Counted from the first letter of the stretch, positions 8,754-18,640 are shown. The stretch: 64,000 nt of DNA from Maribacter forsetii DSM 18668 (GCF_000744105.1 NZ_JQLH01000001.1:2480001-2544000), one strand, 5' to 3'. Notes: generated by a model from the letters alone, not told the origin. Program-made: numbers and translations.

Positions 8754-9614
8754 TTACTCCTTACTTGCTTTTGCAAATTTATAAGTAACACCAATATTTA
8801 AACCAAATGAAGAATAAGGAACTTTTTGAGATAATTCTTTTGACGTATCCGTATTAGTATTGGATAACTCATCTACATAGGTGGTATTTCTATTTATGCC
8901 TTCTGGTAGATTATCAATAGAATAAAAACCACTAACGGCAACAGTTCCATCAGGAAGTTTAACATCTGTATTAAACTCTGAAATTTCAGAATCTTTACGC
9001 TTTAAACTAATACCGTAATACTCCACTTCTGCAAAAACACTAAAATTAGAATCTAGATCATACTTATATCCAAGTGCACCAACGAAACCTAAAGGAAAGT
9101 GTCCATGAAAGTCTTCTTTGTAGTTTGTTTCAGAATAAGAACCATTAGGCACACCTAGAGCTTCAGCTTCTTGCTCTGAAAAAACAGATTTTTGATAGAT
9201 AACCCCCTCAGTTTTACCACCTAATTTTAATAAGGCTCCAAAACGACCATATATATTATTGGTGAACTTATATACTACAGATGCAGAAGCTCCAAAAGCA
9301 CGTGCTCTTGCCACTGCATTTACTTCTGTACTTGGTAAATCTACCACAGATACATCTTGATCCGTACCATTTAAATACCCCACACCTAAATCAAAACCAA
9401 AAGAATCATCAAAGAAATAAGTTCCTCTAAGTTGAAAATTTGTTCCCTCACCATAACTTCCATAAGAGTTTTCCGTTGAAGAAGCATTAATGCGTTCTCC
9501 TAATTTCATGGTTGCGCTACCAATTGCATATCCAGAACTTGCAGATACCTGCCATTGTCCGTAAGATATAGAGCCTAATAAAATTGCTGCACACACAGCG
9601 ATTAAATGTTTCAT
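8754..9614 (-). CDS. Outer-membrane beta-barrel protein (porin-like)
   Basis: A cleavable signal peptide (MKHLIAVCAAILLGSISYGQ) is followed by alternating strand patterns with aromatic ends: WQVSASSGYAIGSATMKLG, FQLRGTYFFDDSFGFDLGVGYLNG, GRFGALLKLGGK, GFVGALGYKYDLDSNFSVFAEVEYYGISLKRK and SSFGLNIGVTYKF. This is the pattern of an 8- to 12-strand OmpW/OmpX-like barrel (outer membrane beta-barrel domain). There is no OmpA peptidoglycan-binding domain. Its substrate or function is unknown. It is expressed alone with its own strong terminator. Confidence 0.8.
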   Translation of the reverse strand: MKHLIAVCAAILLGSISYGQWQVSASSGYAIGSATMKLGERINASSTENSYGSYGEGTNFQLRGTYFFDDSFGFDLGVGYLNGTDQDVSVVDLPSTEVNAVARARAFGASASVVYKFTNNIYGRFGALLKLGGKTEGVIYQKSVFSEQEAEALGVPNGSYSETNYKEDFHGHFPLGFVGALGYKYDLDSNFSVFAEVEYYGISLKRKDSEISEFNTDVKLPDGTVAVSGFYSIDNLPEGINRNTTYVDELSNTNTDTSKELSQKVPYSSFGLNIGVTYKFAKASKE

Positions 9615-10027
9615 AATTAATGATTTATAAGTTGAAATATGTTTAAACTAATTTTTAACAAAGCAAAAAAAACTCACATAACCCTTTCATTAACAATGAT
9701 TTACACTATAAAATATCAATGAATCACTAAGAGTCTAAATGTCACTTTTAAATTAGTCTATCAAAATTACTTTTTTAGGAAACCCCTACATATCGGAGTA
9801 CATCCTTTAACATTCAAATTAAAATCTCTACCTTAATTCACCCTATATTTTATTAATCAATCAATTTTATAAGCTTAAATCAATCTTATATATAATTTTT
9901 TAGGAAATAACACGTATTCTCTCAATCCCTAATCAATAACTATTAAGATAATCACCTTATAATAACTAAGGTGTTTTAACTAAAAATAGCGCTTCCAAAA
10001 AATCAATATCCAGTTTTTAAAATTGGT
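9615..10027. other. 413-bp intergenic gap, AT-rich
   Basis: No coding frame, RNA gene or repeat can be supported. The only structure is a 7-bp inverted repeat, CACCTTA (9953-9959) / TAAGGTG (9967-9973), with T4 after it on the plus strand, where no gene ends. The right part is probably the upstream region of the barrel gene. Confidence 0.5.
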
Positions 10028-11239
10028 TTATTCTATAAACGGACTGGCATATTTTTCATCGTTTATAAACTCATTATCCGTTAAGGTATTTAGAAAATCT
10101 ACCAAGGCTTGTTTATCTGTATCAGACAAGTTTAATCGACGGACATTATTACCTTGGGTTAATCTATTATCTAGATTAGGATTATTTTGGACACCACTGT
10201 TATAATGTTCAATAACATCTTCTAAAGTTTCAAATCTACCGTCATGCATAAACGGTCCGGTTAAGGCTATATTTCTTAATGATGGCACTTTAAATTCACC
10301 TAACTCATTGTTGTTTCCTGTTATACCACCTACACCCGGATCTGTTATGGTAGCATCCAACCCATTGTTTCTTGCATCATCCCCAACAAATACATTGGTG
10401 GCATGACAATCAAAACATCGCGTTTGATTACTCATAAACAATTGCTTACCTCTATTTTCAGATGTTGTGAAATTGGGGAAATTGTCATCTATATCTTGTG
10501 TCTGAGCAAGTCCTTCATCAAATTTAGATTCGTAGGAAACCATTGATCTTATAAATTGTGATAATGCCAATGCTACGCGATTGCTTGTTATTGTTTCATC
10601 GCCAAAAGCATTTGTAAATAAAGCTGCGTAATAAGGTTGTTGTGTTAGTTTATCTTCAAGTTCAGGCAATGTTAACCCCATCTCAACCAAGTCCTGTATA
10701 GGTACTAAGGTTTGTGCTTCTAGGGTTGCGGCTCTTTCATCCCAAAAGAATCTTCCATTCTCATAAAACCTGGCATTTGCCAAACCCATAGAATTTCTTG
10801 AAGTCAACTCTCCATTAAACCCTGTACTTAATGCATTGGGATCAGAAAATCCGTTTTCTTGTATATGGCAAGAAGCACAAGAAACGGTGTTGTTCATTGA
10901 CAGGTTCTTATCATAGAACAGAACTCTCCCTAAAGTTGCTCCATTATCTGTTGTAGCATTATTATTAGGAGTATTATCCTCATCTCTGACATCATTGTCA
11001 AAGAAAAAATCAGGTAAAAGAATATTGGCATAATTAAAAGGTGAATCAGGTAGGTTTAGAATGGAATCATCCATCTCCACAATATCTAATGTTTCTTCTT
11101 CTACCGTGGTATCATTTTCACTTTCATCTTCAACCAAAACTACTTCTTCCTCATCTTCAGGAATTTCTATATACTCATCTTTTGCACAAGAAATGATTAT
11201 AAATGTCATTAGACATAAAGTGACAACATACTTTTTCAT
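10028..11239 (-). CDS. Di-haem cytochrome c peroxidase (MauG/CcpA family) lipoprotein
   Basis: The lipoprotein signal ends at Cys18 (MTFIIISCAKDE) and is followed by an acidic linker to about residue 55. Two haem-binding CxxCH motifs are present, CASCH (121-125) and CFDCH (275-279), as expected for the two-domain bacterial peroxidase family (about 330 residues plus linker). FKVPSLRNIALTGPFMHDGRFETLEDVIEHY is the usual C-terminal signature. The enzyme reduces hydrogen peroxide or oxidises an unknown partner outside the cytoplasm. It follows the haloperoxidase-like gene with a hairpin between them, which suggests a functional pair, though perhaps with separate transcription. Confidence 0.9.
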   Translation of the reverse strand: MKKYVVTLCLMTFIIISCAKDEYIEIPEDEEEVVLVEDESENDTTVEEETLDIVEMDDSILNLPDSPFNYANILLPDFFFDNDVRDEDNTPNNNATTDNGATLGRVLFYDKNLSMNNTVSCASCHIQENGFSDPNALSTGFNGELTSRNSMGLANARFYENGRFFWDERAATLEAQTLVPIQDLVEMGLTLPELEDKLTQQPYYAALFTNAFGDETITSNRVALALSQFIRSMVSYESKFDEGLAQTQDIDDNFPNFTTSENRGKQLFMSNQTRCFDCHATNVFVGDDARNNGLDATITDPGVGGITGNNNELGEFKVPSLRNIALTGPFMHDGRFETLEDVIEHYNSGVQNNPNLDNRLTQGNNVRRLNLSDTDKQALVDFLNTLTDNEFINDEKYASPFIE

Positions 11240-11331
11240 ATTAAATTGATTTTAAAGGGATTTATAAAAATTAAAAAGTAGTTTATTGGCATTCTGGTCA
11301 TTTAAATTTTGGTAGGGTAGAGGTTATATAA

Positions 11332-11369
11332 TTGTAAAAGCTTCGCCAGAAATGGCGAAACCTTTACAA
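11332..11369 (-). terminator. Hairpin between haloperoxidase and peroxidase genes
   Basis: TTCGCCA (11342-11348) pairs with TGGCGAA (11353-11359) around GAAA, and the outer arms TTGTAAAAG and CTTTTACAA-like extend the stem. The T tract on the minus strand is short, so it may attenuate rather than stop transcription. Confidence 0.55.
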
Positions 11370-11383
11370 TTAAGAGTTTAAGT

Positions 11384-12838
11384 TTAAAAATTTGGGGAAA
11401 GATTGAAACTGTTTATAGCTGCTGAAATTTCATACCCTAAACGAGCACCTTCATCGCTATCTGCTTGTATATGAACTCCCAATGGTATTCTAGAATATCC
11501 GTTTTCTTCTGCCATTTCAGAAAAAGAATTGAAGCTTCTAGAGTCGCTTCTAAATTCTGATCGACCTGCGTGGGTTCTGTCCGTGAAATTAATTGCATCA
11601 CCACCAAATATGTCTATAAATACTCCAGATGCAACAGCTGCAAAGGTTGCATGACCTGAAGGGTAGGCTGGAAATGCAGGATTTGGAGATGAAATAAACC
11701 GTGCTAAATTCGTTTGAAAATCATCATTTATATATTCTAAAATATATCTACTTGGACGCTCCGTGTTGTAAGTATATTTATCATCCCAAGCCGAAACTGC
11801 TGCATCGTTCATGGCGAAACCCAATTTTAATAATAGCTCTAAAGTTTCTTCAAAATCTAAATCTTCTTGCTCAATAAGCTGATTTGCTATTGAAAACTGA
11901 CGTCCAGGCGGACTCATCATCAACCCTTCTACATCATCTGACCAGAATTCTGAAATCCATAAATCTTCATTATCCGATAATCTTGCAGTTGTAGCAGAGA
12001 TCTCCACTTCGTCCATTTGTTCATAATAACCACTATTTCTATTTTCATTATGATCAAAAGGCGGGGGAGTACTAGAGGTTTGTTCAGGAGAAATCACAAA
12101 AGTTCTAACTTGATTCCAATAAGGAAACCATGCACTTTCACCTTCAGAGGCAGCCCATAAACCAACTCCTACAGGTGCCACGTATGAGGCAGGATTAGGA
12201 TCTAATTGTTGTGTTTCCGCAGCATTGTCCGTTTGACTATATGCAATGACCATTTCCGCTACCAATGCTCCCCACTCTTCAGAATCTTCTATTTCTTCTT
12301 GAGATAAATTTTCGGATAATTCTTCTGCCATTTCATTTTCCAAAGTGGCAATACCAGATTTAGCATTGTTGGATACACTGAACATAAAATGATCGAACAC
12401 CAAAGCATAACAAGTGTTTAGTGCTAAATTTCTATCTACATTGGCAGGTCTATCATCTTGGTCTAGATTAAAACCTTGTAATTGATTTCTAGTAGATCCG
12501 TAACCATCCATATCAGCTACTGCTGTTTCATAACCAGCTAAATGAATATAAGCAAGTGCTCTTGCCGTAGTGTTAGGTCTTAATCCGTTGGTGTAACGAT
12601 CTAATACTAACCACAGATCGTTCCAATCCGATATAAGCTGTACTGTCTCTTCTGAAGGATTTAAACCGTTGTTTCTATTGTTCTGTCTTCTAGCAGTCAA
12701 CGAATCTTGTTCTACCGTATTAAGATCTTCTACTTCAGCATCGCTTAGTTCAAGCACATCAAGTTCATCTTTGGCACAAGCTTGTACTAAAATCACCGCT
12801 AGAATTATTATTAACCATCTTAATTGATTATTTCGCAT
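11384..12838 (-). CDS. Vanadium-dependent haloperoxidase-like (PAP2 superfamily) lipoprotein
   Basis: The signal ends in VQAC (lipid Cys21) and an acidic linker follows. The complete vanadate/phosphate pocket of the PAP2/haloperoxidase superfamily is present: Lys354 and Arg361-Pro362 (KYTYNTERP), Pro393-Ser-Gly-His396 (YPSGHATF), and Ser449-Arg450 with His456 and Asp460 (SRIPLGVHIQAD). His396 is the acid-base residue and His456 the vanadate-ligating residue in characterised enzymes. The length (484) fits bacterial vanadium haloperoxidase-like proteins better than simple PAP2 phosphatases (about 200). Whether it oxidises halides or hydrolyses phosphate cannot be decided from sequence. It stands between the TonB receptor and the di-haem peroxidase. 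Confidence 0.85.
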   Translation of the reverse strand: MRNNQLRWLIIILAVILVQACAKDELDVLELSDAEVEDLNTVEQDSLTARRQNNRNNGLNPSEETVQLISDWNDLWLVLDRYTNGLRPNTTARALAYIHLAGYETAVADMDGYGSTRNQLQGFNLDQDDRPANVDRNLALNTCYALVFDHFMFSVSNNAKSGIATLENEMAEELSENLSQEEIEDSEEWGALVAEMVIAYSQTDNAAETQQLDPNPASYVAPVGVGLWAASEGESAWFPYWNQVRTFVISPEQTSSTPPPFDHNENRNSGYYEQMDEVEISATTARLSDNEDLWISEFWSDDVEGLMMSPPGRQFSIANQLIEQEDLDFEETLELLLKLGFAMNDAAVSAWDDKYTYNTERPSRYILEYINDDFQTNLARFISSPNPAFPAYPSGHATFAAVASGVFIDIFGGDAINFTDRTHAGRSEFRSDSRSFNSFSEMAEENGYSRIPLGVHIQADSDEGARLGYEISAAINSFNLSPNF

Positions 12839-13007
12839 AACATTTTTTGTATTAAGGTTACTGTTTAATTGAAGGCTTATTTATGCCTTTTCCTTAATAC
12901 GATTAAGAGTTCGATTTACCCAACCCCTAATTTGAAAAAAAATAGAATTAGTTTTAGAATACTTTAAAATTGGTAAGATTAAATGGTGTTTTGTTTTAGT
13001 AGAACAC

Positions 13008-15512
13008 TTAAAACTGTATGCTAAGTTGTAGGTTAGGAGCGAAGCCTATAGTTTTACGGTAGGGGTCATCTACCGGTGGCTCATTCTGAAATATGTTTAC
13101 AATATTATCTTGGTCATAAAGATTCACAAATGACAACCCCACAATGCCCTTCCAACCTTTTTTAGCATTTGTGAATTCATATGTTGCTGATACGTCTAAT
13201 TGATGCATACTAGGAAAACGATCGGTATAGCCAATATCCAAATCGCTTTGTGAAATTGAGCTACTACTATCGAAATTCGGTACTATTACAGGCATACCGG
13301 TAAAATAGCCCCAAGTTACCGCCAAATTAAAAGGATCTAAATGCCATAAAGCTGTAACATGTAAAATATGACGTTGGTCAAAAAATATCGGCAAGGTTTC
13401 ATTAAAGTCCGTATTTACTTCACTTAACGAATAACTAAACAAGGTTTCAAAATTGTTCCATCTCTTTTTTACGAACAAATCTGCACCCATACTTTTCAAC
13501 TTGCCTTTCTGTAGGTTGCTGGTATTGGTTTGTAAAGTTACATTGTTGGTATTTTTACTATACAATTCAAAATCTATTAACCAACCAGATTTGTTGTATA
13601 AGGCACCTAACATAGTCTGGTAGCCCTCAAGTACCGAAGTAGTTTGATCAGGAAGATACCAAAACTGAGTCTGATTATTAAAATCATCAAAATCGTCTCG
13701 AATCTTTTTTTGAATAAATTGATGAGATCGACCTACCGAAGTCTTCAAATAAAAGGCATCACTTGTCCTAACATTAACTGAAATTCTTGGGTCTGCATAA
13801 AACCTTTTATTAGGTTCGTAATAATCGGTATGCATACCAAAACTAGCCGTTATATTATCGTTCCAATTTTTATTGATCGATAAGAAAGCACTATGCGTTA
13901 ATGCATCTTGATCTCTACGATTGTTTACACTATTCTCATCATTACGCTCATCAAACCTTAAACTATAATCAGTTAAGCTATATCCAGTTTCTAATTCGGT
14001 ATTTTCGTTAAGCTGCAATTGAACTTCTGTTATAAGGCGTGTATCATCAATGGTGTTAGCGTATTTTTCAAAACTTGAACGTTCAGATGCTAAAAAGCCT
14101 TCACTTTTGTTATCGATGTATAATATAGATTTACTGATTCGTGCTTGGACTTTGAGTTTCTCTGACAAAGTGCCTTCCCATTTCATATTCATTCCCCAGT
14201 TATTCAACGATAAATCCCTGAAATCTTTATTGTCCTTATCCTCAGAATCTTCTAAGGTTGCCGATAAAATATTTTGAATATTTATGTAGCTGATCGTGGC
14301 TTTATGGTTCTCATTGATATCATAAACCAATTTTGAATTAATATCATAGAATCCAACTTTAAAATTTTCGCTATTGACCTTATCCGCAACATCTTCTAAA
14401 CGACTACCTTGAAAATTTAGAATAGAAAAGGCGGTAAGTTTTGGAGAATTAATACTTGGGTAATTAGACCTACCGGCTACATATAAGGCAAGCTTATCTT
14501 TTACAATAGGAATTTTTGCCGTAGCACCGGCATATACAGTATTTGCTTGAACGTTATATGCTGTAGAGTCCGGTACAGTATTGCTTGTGGTAATATGTAT
14601 TAGCCCCCCAACACGACCTCCCCATTTTGCAGAAAGGGTATTTCTTTGAATTTCAATTTCGTTAACTATTGTAGGATTATAGGGTGCTATAGCGCCATAA
14701 AAATGCCCGTTATGGTAAATGGGGATATCGTCAATTTCAATAAGTGATTGATCAAATGTACTTCCTCTAAAATTTAAACTTCCTGGTTTACCACTTGGCG
14801 TATGTACTCCCGGTATATTTTTAACTACATTAAAAACATCACCATCAGTTTCCCCTGCTAGTAAACCCAATGACCGCATATCTATATGAAAGGTATTATC
14901 ACTGATCTTAGCGTTAACACCTCTTGTCAAATAATCGGTAATTTGAACTTCATTCAAATGAATCATAGCATGTTCTAAGCGCACAGGTGTTTTTAATGCA
15001 TCCAACGCAGAAGCTATTATATCTAATTTGGAATAAAAGGAAGCACGTATATGAACCGAATCTAATGCGAATATATTCTTGATTGTATACCTTGAATTAA
15101 TAGGATACAAAAAACGCTCTTCTCCCTTATTAATTTGAATGGTTATATTAGGAATGACCTCACTATTTTCTGCATCTATAACACTAAATGAAATATCATT
15201 TCTTATAGGCACAACCATATATGAGTTGATTCCGTCTTGAACAAATTTGACAGGAGCCTCTTCATTTATATTCGCTAAACAATTTTCTAACGATTCACAA
15301 TCATGTGAAGAGGAGGGCAGTACAACTTGATCTAAAAGGGTATGGTTATAGATAAAATCTACATTGTAAGTGGCTTTTAATTCATCTAAAAAATCTACTA
15401 ATTTTAAAGTAGGACCGTTTTGAGAAAATGATATACAAGGAGATAAAATACAACACCAACTAAGAACAAGAAACTGAAGTAATGTTCTCTTATGCTTATA
15501 CATGGGTATCAT
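13008..15512 (-). CDS. TonB-dependent receptor with STN signalling domain (FecA-like)
   Basis: This outer-membrane transporter is paired with its own sigma/anti-sigma system. A signal peptide (MYKHKRTLLQFLVLSWCCILSPCISFSQ) is followed by an STN domain (LVDFLDELKATYNVDFIYNHTLL and on). Next come a plug domain with VFNVVKNIPGVHTPSGKPGSLNFRGS-type sequence and IDDIPIYHNGHFYGAIAPYNP, and a 22-strand barrel ending in aromatic Phe (LQLSIQF). The longest frame starts at a TTG (15542) inside the end of fecR. The ATG at 15512, or 15503, gives a proper signal peptide and is preferred. The substrate is unknown; there is no SusD partner. The neighbouring haloperoxidase and peroxidase may depend on the imported substrate, but this is inference. 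Confidence 0.88.
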   Translation of the reverse strand: MIPMYKHKRTLLQFLVLSWCCILSPCISFSQNGPTLKLVDFLDELKATYNVDFIYNHTLLDQVVLPSSSHDCESLENCLANINEEAPVKFVQDGINSYMVVPIRNDISFSVIDAENSEVIPNITIQINKGEERFLYPINSRYTIKNIFALDSVHIRASFYSKLDIIASALDALKTPVRLEHAMIHLNEVQITDYLTRGVNAKISDNTFHIDMRSLGLLAGETDGDVFNVVKNIPGVHTPSGKPGSLNFRGSTFDQSLIEIDDIPIYHNGHFYGAIAPYNPTIVNEIEIQRNTLSAKWGGRVGGLIHITTSNTVPDSTAYNVQANTVYAGATAKIPIVKDKLALYVAGRSNYPSINSPKLTAFSILNFQGSRLEDVADKVNSENFKVGFYDINSKLVYDINENHKATISYINIQNILSATLEDSEDKDNKDFRDLSLNNWGMNMKWEGTLSEKLKVQARISKSILYIDNKSEGFLASERSSFEKYANTIDDTRLITEVQLQLNENTELETGYSLTDYSLRFDERNDENSVNNRRDQDALTHSAFLSINKNWNDNITASFGMHTDYYEPNKRFYADPRISVNVRTSDAFYLKTSVGRSHQFIQKKIRDDFDDFNNQTQFWYLPDQTTSVLEGYQTMLGALYNKSGWLIDFELYSKNTNNVTLQTNTSNLQKGKLKSMGADLFVKKRWNNFETLFSYSLSEVNTDFNETLPIFFDQRHILHVTALWHLDPFNLAVTWGYFTGMPVIVPNFDSSSSISQSDLDIGYTDRFPSMHQLDVSATYEFTNAKKGWKGIVGLSFVNLYDQDNIVNIFQNEPPVDDPYRKTIGFAPNLQLSIQF

Positions 15513-15534
15513 ATTATGCTTTATACGTTCAATA

Positions 15535-16443
15535 CTATTCAAAAATAACGGTATTACCCTCTTGAAGCTCGTATTTTATTTCCATGGTGGTAAAAATGGT
15601 ATTTAAAGTTTGTTTCAAATCTTTATGCGCTATTGTACCCGTAAACTGAAGTGTATCATACTTTTGCGGAAGATTTACATCTACATTGTAATAGCGTTTC
15701 ACATCAGCTATAACTGTTTTTAGCGGAGTTCTATCATAGGTACTTAAACCATTCATCCATTCCGGACTCAAATATTGATGTTTGTCTTTTTTAAGTTTGC
15801 CATTTACTATAAATACACTTTGCCCTTTCGTAATAATTTCTGAATTGTTTTTATACGAAACTTCTATTTTACCTTCATAGCAATATACCGAAAACTCTTC
15901 CTCTTGTGTACTTATATTAAACTGTGTACCCAACACAGAAACTTGTGCCGTGGGAGTTTGCACCACAAAAGGAGCACCGCTAGTTACATTAAAAAATGCT
16001 TGACCTGAAAGAGTAAGCATTCTACTGTCTTCCCAATTATCTTTATAATATGTTATACTTGATGCAGCATCTAATTCAACCAAAGAACCTGTTGGCAGTT
16101 CAACTGTTTTACTCTCTGCAATTTTGGTAGCAATAGTAGTGGAACCAGTTGACGTGAAATACCAAAGCAGACTACAAGACAGTAATATAGCTACACTTGC
16201 GGCAATACGCAGCCAGTTTTTATTGCTCTTTTTTAATGGAACAACTGTCTTATTCTCTTCTTTTAATTTGGCTAAACCTGCCTCTAGATCAAATGGTTTT
16301 ACCTTCCAGGTATCTATATCATCAATTACAGTTTTAAGCGCATCTAGTTCACCCGATTCTTTCAGTTGTTCTTTCTCCTCGTTACTTAAACGATCATCCA
16401 TCCAACGGGCAATTAAATTTTTATCTTCTAAATGCTTGCTCAT
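15535..16443 (-). CDS. FecR-family anti-sigma factor
   Basis: The cytoplasmic N-terminal part (about 1-75) binds the sigma factor. A single membrane segment follows at about 77-96 (WLRIAASVAILLSCSLLWYF). Then comes the periplasmic FecR domain with VVQTPTAQVSVLGTQFNIS (about 165) and CYEGKIEV, and a C-terminal STN-like domain (TPLKTVIADVKRYYNVDVNLP). It passes the signal from the adjacent TonB receptor's STN domain to the ECF sigma factor. The gene lies 37 bp after the sigma gene and 22 bp before the receptor ATG. Confidence 0.92.
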   Translation of the reverse strand: MSKHLEDKNLIARWMDDRLSNEEKEQLKESGELDALKTVIDDIDTWKVKPFDLEAGLAKLKEENKTVVPLKKSNKNWLRIAASVAILLSCSLLWYFTSTGSTTIATKIAESKTVELPTGSLVELDAASSITYYKDNWEDSRMLTLSGQAFFNVTSGAPFVVQTPTAQVSVLGTQFNISTQEEEFSVYCYEGKIEVSYKNNSEIITKGQSVFIVNGKLKKDKHQYLSPEWMNGLSTYDRTPLKTVIADVKRYYNVDVNLPQKYDTLQFTGTIAHKDLKQTLNTIFTTMEIKYELQEGNTVIFE

Positions 16444-16480
16444 ACTAGTAATACGTTTAAATAACTATTTAACCAACCTG

Positions 16481-17002
16481 CTAAATAGAAAAATCTTTAA
16501 TTTCTGTAATACTGTTCAATTTTATTAATGCTTTTGAAATACGTTTTTCAATAGCTGTCTCGCTGACCTCTAGTCTAATCGCTATTTCTTTGTATGTCAG
16601 CTTATCTATTCTATTCATTAAAAAAGCCTCGCGTTGCTTTTCTGGTAAATCTGAAATAACGGATTCTAGTTTTAACTGAAATTCTTTTGTTCTTAATTTA
16701 AAATAAGGGTCTTCATTGTCTTGTTCCTTAACCAATCCTTTTTCAAATTTCAAAGCAACTTTCTTATTACGCAGCGTATCGATCATTAGATTTCTTGAAA
16801 TACTATATAGAAAACTGGCTACCTTTTTATAAACGACGGTACTACATATAGACCACAATTTAACAAAAGAATCATGTACAATATCTTCTGCCCGTTGCAT
16901 ATCGCCAAACTTATAGTAAAGGTAATTTCGCAAACCTTCTGCATGGGTTCGATAAATGTTATTATAAACGCTCTCTTCGCAAACCGATGGTTCTTGCCCC
17001 AT
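16481..17002 (-). CDS. ECF RNA polymerase sigma factor (FecI-like)
   Basis: The 173-residue protein has sigma region 2 (RAEDIVHDSFVKLWS, about 37-51, -10 recognition) and region 4 (DKLTYKEIAIRLEVSETAIEKRISKALIKL, about 133-162, helix-turn-helix). It is the first gene of the sigma / FecR / receptor set and should drive that set when the receptor is occupied. No promoter of its own could be recognised in the AT-rich stretch at 17003-17195. Confidence 0.93.
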   Translation of the reverse strand: MGQEPSVCEESVYNNIYRTHAEGLRNYLYYKFGDMQRAEDIVHDSFVKLWSICSTVVYKKVASFLYSISRNLMIDTLRNKKVALKFEKGLVKEQDNEDPYFKLRTKEFQLKLESVISDLPEKQREAFLMNRIDKLTYKEIAIRLEVSETAIEKRISKALIKLNSITEIKDFSI

Positions 17003-17195
17003 TCTTTAATATTAAATTCTAAAAGACCAATTATAAGGTCTATTACCCCAATATTAGTTATTGAAACTTTTAAATGCAAGATACTCTAAAGTAAACTACC
17101 CCAAGATAATACTCAAAGTATTCAAATCTTATCTATGGAGTATTGTTATGTGTTTATAATACTATTGAGATTAAGTTCTCAATTATAAAACCTTG

Positions 17196-18494
17196 TTATT
17201 TACGTAAAGGTCTTACCCCAATAAACAGTAACGTATACATAAATAAAAGCATTAGATACCATGTATTACTTACCAAATCCAAATAATCTATTTCCCCTTT
17301 AGAGAAGCTTAAAATCATTAAAACTTGTGCCCCATAAGGCAATAAACCTTGAAAAATACAGGCAAAAATATCTAAGATAGACGCTGTCTTTTTATTATCT
17401 AAATGATACTCGTCATTAATAGTCTTTGCAATTGGTCCGGCAATTATAATTGAAACGGTATTATTGGCTATTGCCATATTAATTGTACTCACTAATGTGG
17501 CTATACCAAATTGTGCCGATTTCTTATTTTTTATCAGCTTTCTAATATTGACCAATATAAATTCTATTCCGCCATTTCTTTCTACCAATGCCGCCAGTCC
17601 TCCGGTCAATAAAGACAAAAGAAATATTTCTGTCATGTTGGTAAATCCTGTGTAAGCAATTTTGGCGGATTCAATCAGAGTAAAATCTTGATAAACAATT
17701 CCTAATACAACTGCAGCTATAGCGCCTAGTAACAGCGTCACAAATACATTGACTCCAACAATAGACAGGGCAATCACCAATACATACGGTAAAATCTTTA
17801 CAATATCATAATTATAAATCGTGTTTTCAGGTGCAACGGATTCTAACCCTAAGCCTTGAAAAATTAATATAGCAATGGTAAATATCGCTGCTGGCACAGC
17901 TATTTTAATGTTTTGTTTGAACTTATCGCTCATTTTACAACCTAAAGATTGGGTTGCCGCAATAGTTGTATCTGAAATGACAGATAAGTTATCACCGAAC
18001 ATACTACCGCCCAATAACGCCCCGCATAATATTGCCAGCTCTGCATTGCTTTCTTCTGCAAAACCTACTACTATTGGCGCCAAGGCTACGATAGCGCCAA
18101 CAGAAGTTCCTGTTGAGACAGATAGAAATCCGGCAATGACAAAAATGCCCACATAGATGTATTGTATGGCTATTAGGTCTAAACCAAGATTTACAATGGC
18201 ATCTACACTACCTGTTTCATTAGTAATTGCAGCGAAAGCACCTGCCAATAAATAGATAAGGCACATCGTCAATATCTTATCATCTCCACAACCTTTTAAA
18301 AGCGTATTGATTTTATCTGATATCGATTGCCTAAATAGTATGAACGCAACTACAATACCCACAATTACCGCAATAGGTGCGGGTAGGGCATAGAAATCAT
18401 TTTGATAGATACCTACGCCTAAAAAGGTAAATACAAATACCAACAAAGGTATTAAGGCAGAAAATTTGGGGGTCATCTTTTTGGTACTTTCCAT
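17196..18494 (-). CDS. NhaC-family transporter, probable methionine transporter (MetT-like)
   Basis: This is an inner-membrane protein of 432 residues with about 11 hydrophobic segments. It has the repeat features of the NhaC Na+/H+ antiporter superfamily, including FLSVSTGTSVGAIVALAPIVVGFA, GGSMFGDNLSVISDTTIAAT and MAIANNTVSIIIAGPIA. Automatic annotation would call it a Na+/H+ antiporter. However, its leader (18572-18640) looks like a SAM-sensing riboswitch. NhaC-superfamily proteins under SAM or methionine control have been proposed as methionine transporters (MetT). I therefore infer methionine import driven by a sodium or proton gradient. Confidence 0.8.
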   Translation of the reverse strand: MESTKKMTPKFSALIPLLVFVFTFLGVGIYQNDFYALPAPIAVIVGIVVAFILFRQSISDKINTLLKGCGDDKILTMCLIYLLAGAFAAITNETGSVDAIVNLGLDLIAIQYIYVGIFVIAGFLSVSTGTSVGAIVALAPIVVGFAEESNAELAILCGALLGGSMFGDNLSVISDTTIAATQSLGCKMSDKFKQNIKIAVPAAIFTIAILIFQGLGLESVAPENTIYNYDIVKILPYVLVIALSIVGVNVFVTLLLGAIAAVVLGIVYQDFTLIESAKIAYTGFTNMTEIFLLSLLTGGLAALVERNGGIEFILVNIRKLIKNKKSAQFGIATLVSTINMAIANNTVSIIIAGPIAKTINDEYHLDNKKTASILDIFACIFQGLLPYGAQVLMILSFSKGEIDYLDLVSNTWYLMLLFMYTLLFIGVRPLRK

Positions 18495-18571
18495 TTCTCT
18501 TTCTTCATAATCAAAAAAAGAAATAGCTAAAAATTAGAAGGATTATGAATTAACATTTGTTCCAATTAATT

Positions 18572-18640
18572 GGCTTATCTATTTAGCACCTTGCTTGTTA
18601 TTGCAGGTTGCTATCTCCTTTTTTGAGATTCTTGATAATT
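18572..18640 (-). promoter_or_regulatory. SAM-clan (SAM-I/SAM-IV-like) riboswitch, minimal form
   Basis: Read on the minus strand, P1 is TTATC (18638-18634) / GATAA (18579-18575), followed by the typical AAGA junction. P2 is ATCTC (18629-18625) / GAGAT (18617-18613). Then come the hallmark core strands GCAACC (18611-18606) and GGTGCTAA (18590-18583) closing P3. This is the SAM-binding core of SAM-I, but P2 is short with no kink-turn and P4 is absent, closer to SAM-IV or SAM-I/IV. A possible pseudoknot pairs TAACA of the P3 loop with TGTTA about 20 nt after P1. A TATTTTTG -7 box (18660-18653) places the transcript start just before the aptamer. The ATG is about 80 nt downstream. The rest of the 18495-18850 gap shows nothing else. 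Confidence 0.75.

Noticed and set aside
9953..9977. Terminator for the di-haem peroxidase gene
   Set aside because: The T4 tail is on the plus strand, whereas the gene is on the minus strand, and the 7-bp stem is weak.
16819..17079. Second coding frame over the sigma factor gene start
   Set aside because: It lies in another frame of the well-conserved ECF sigma gene and its product has no recognisable pattern.
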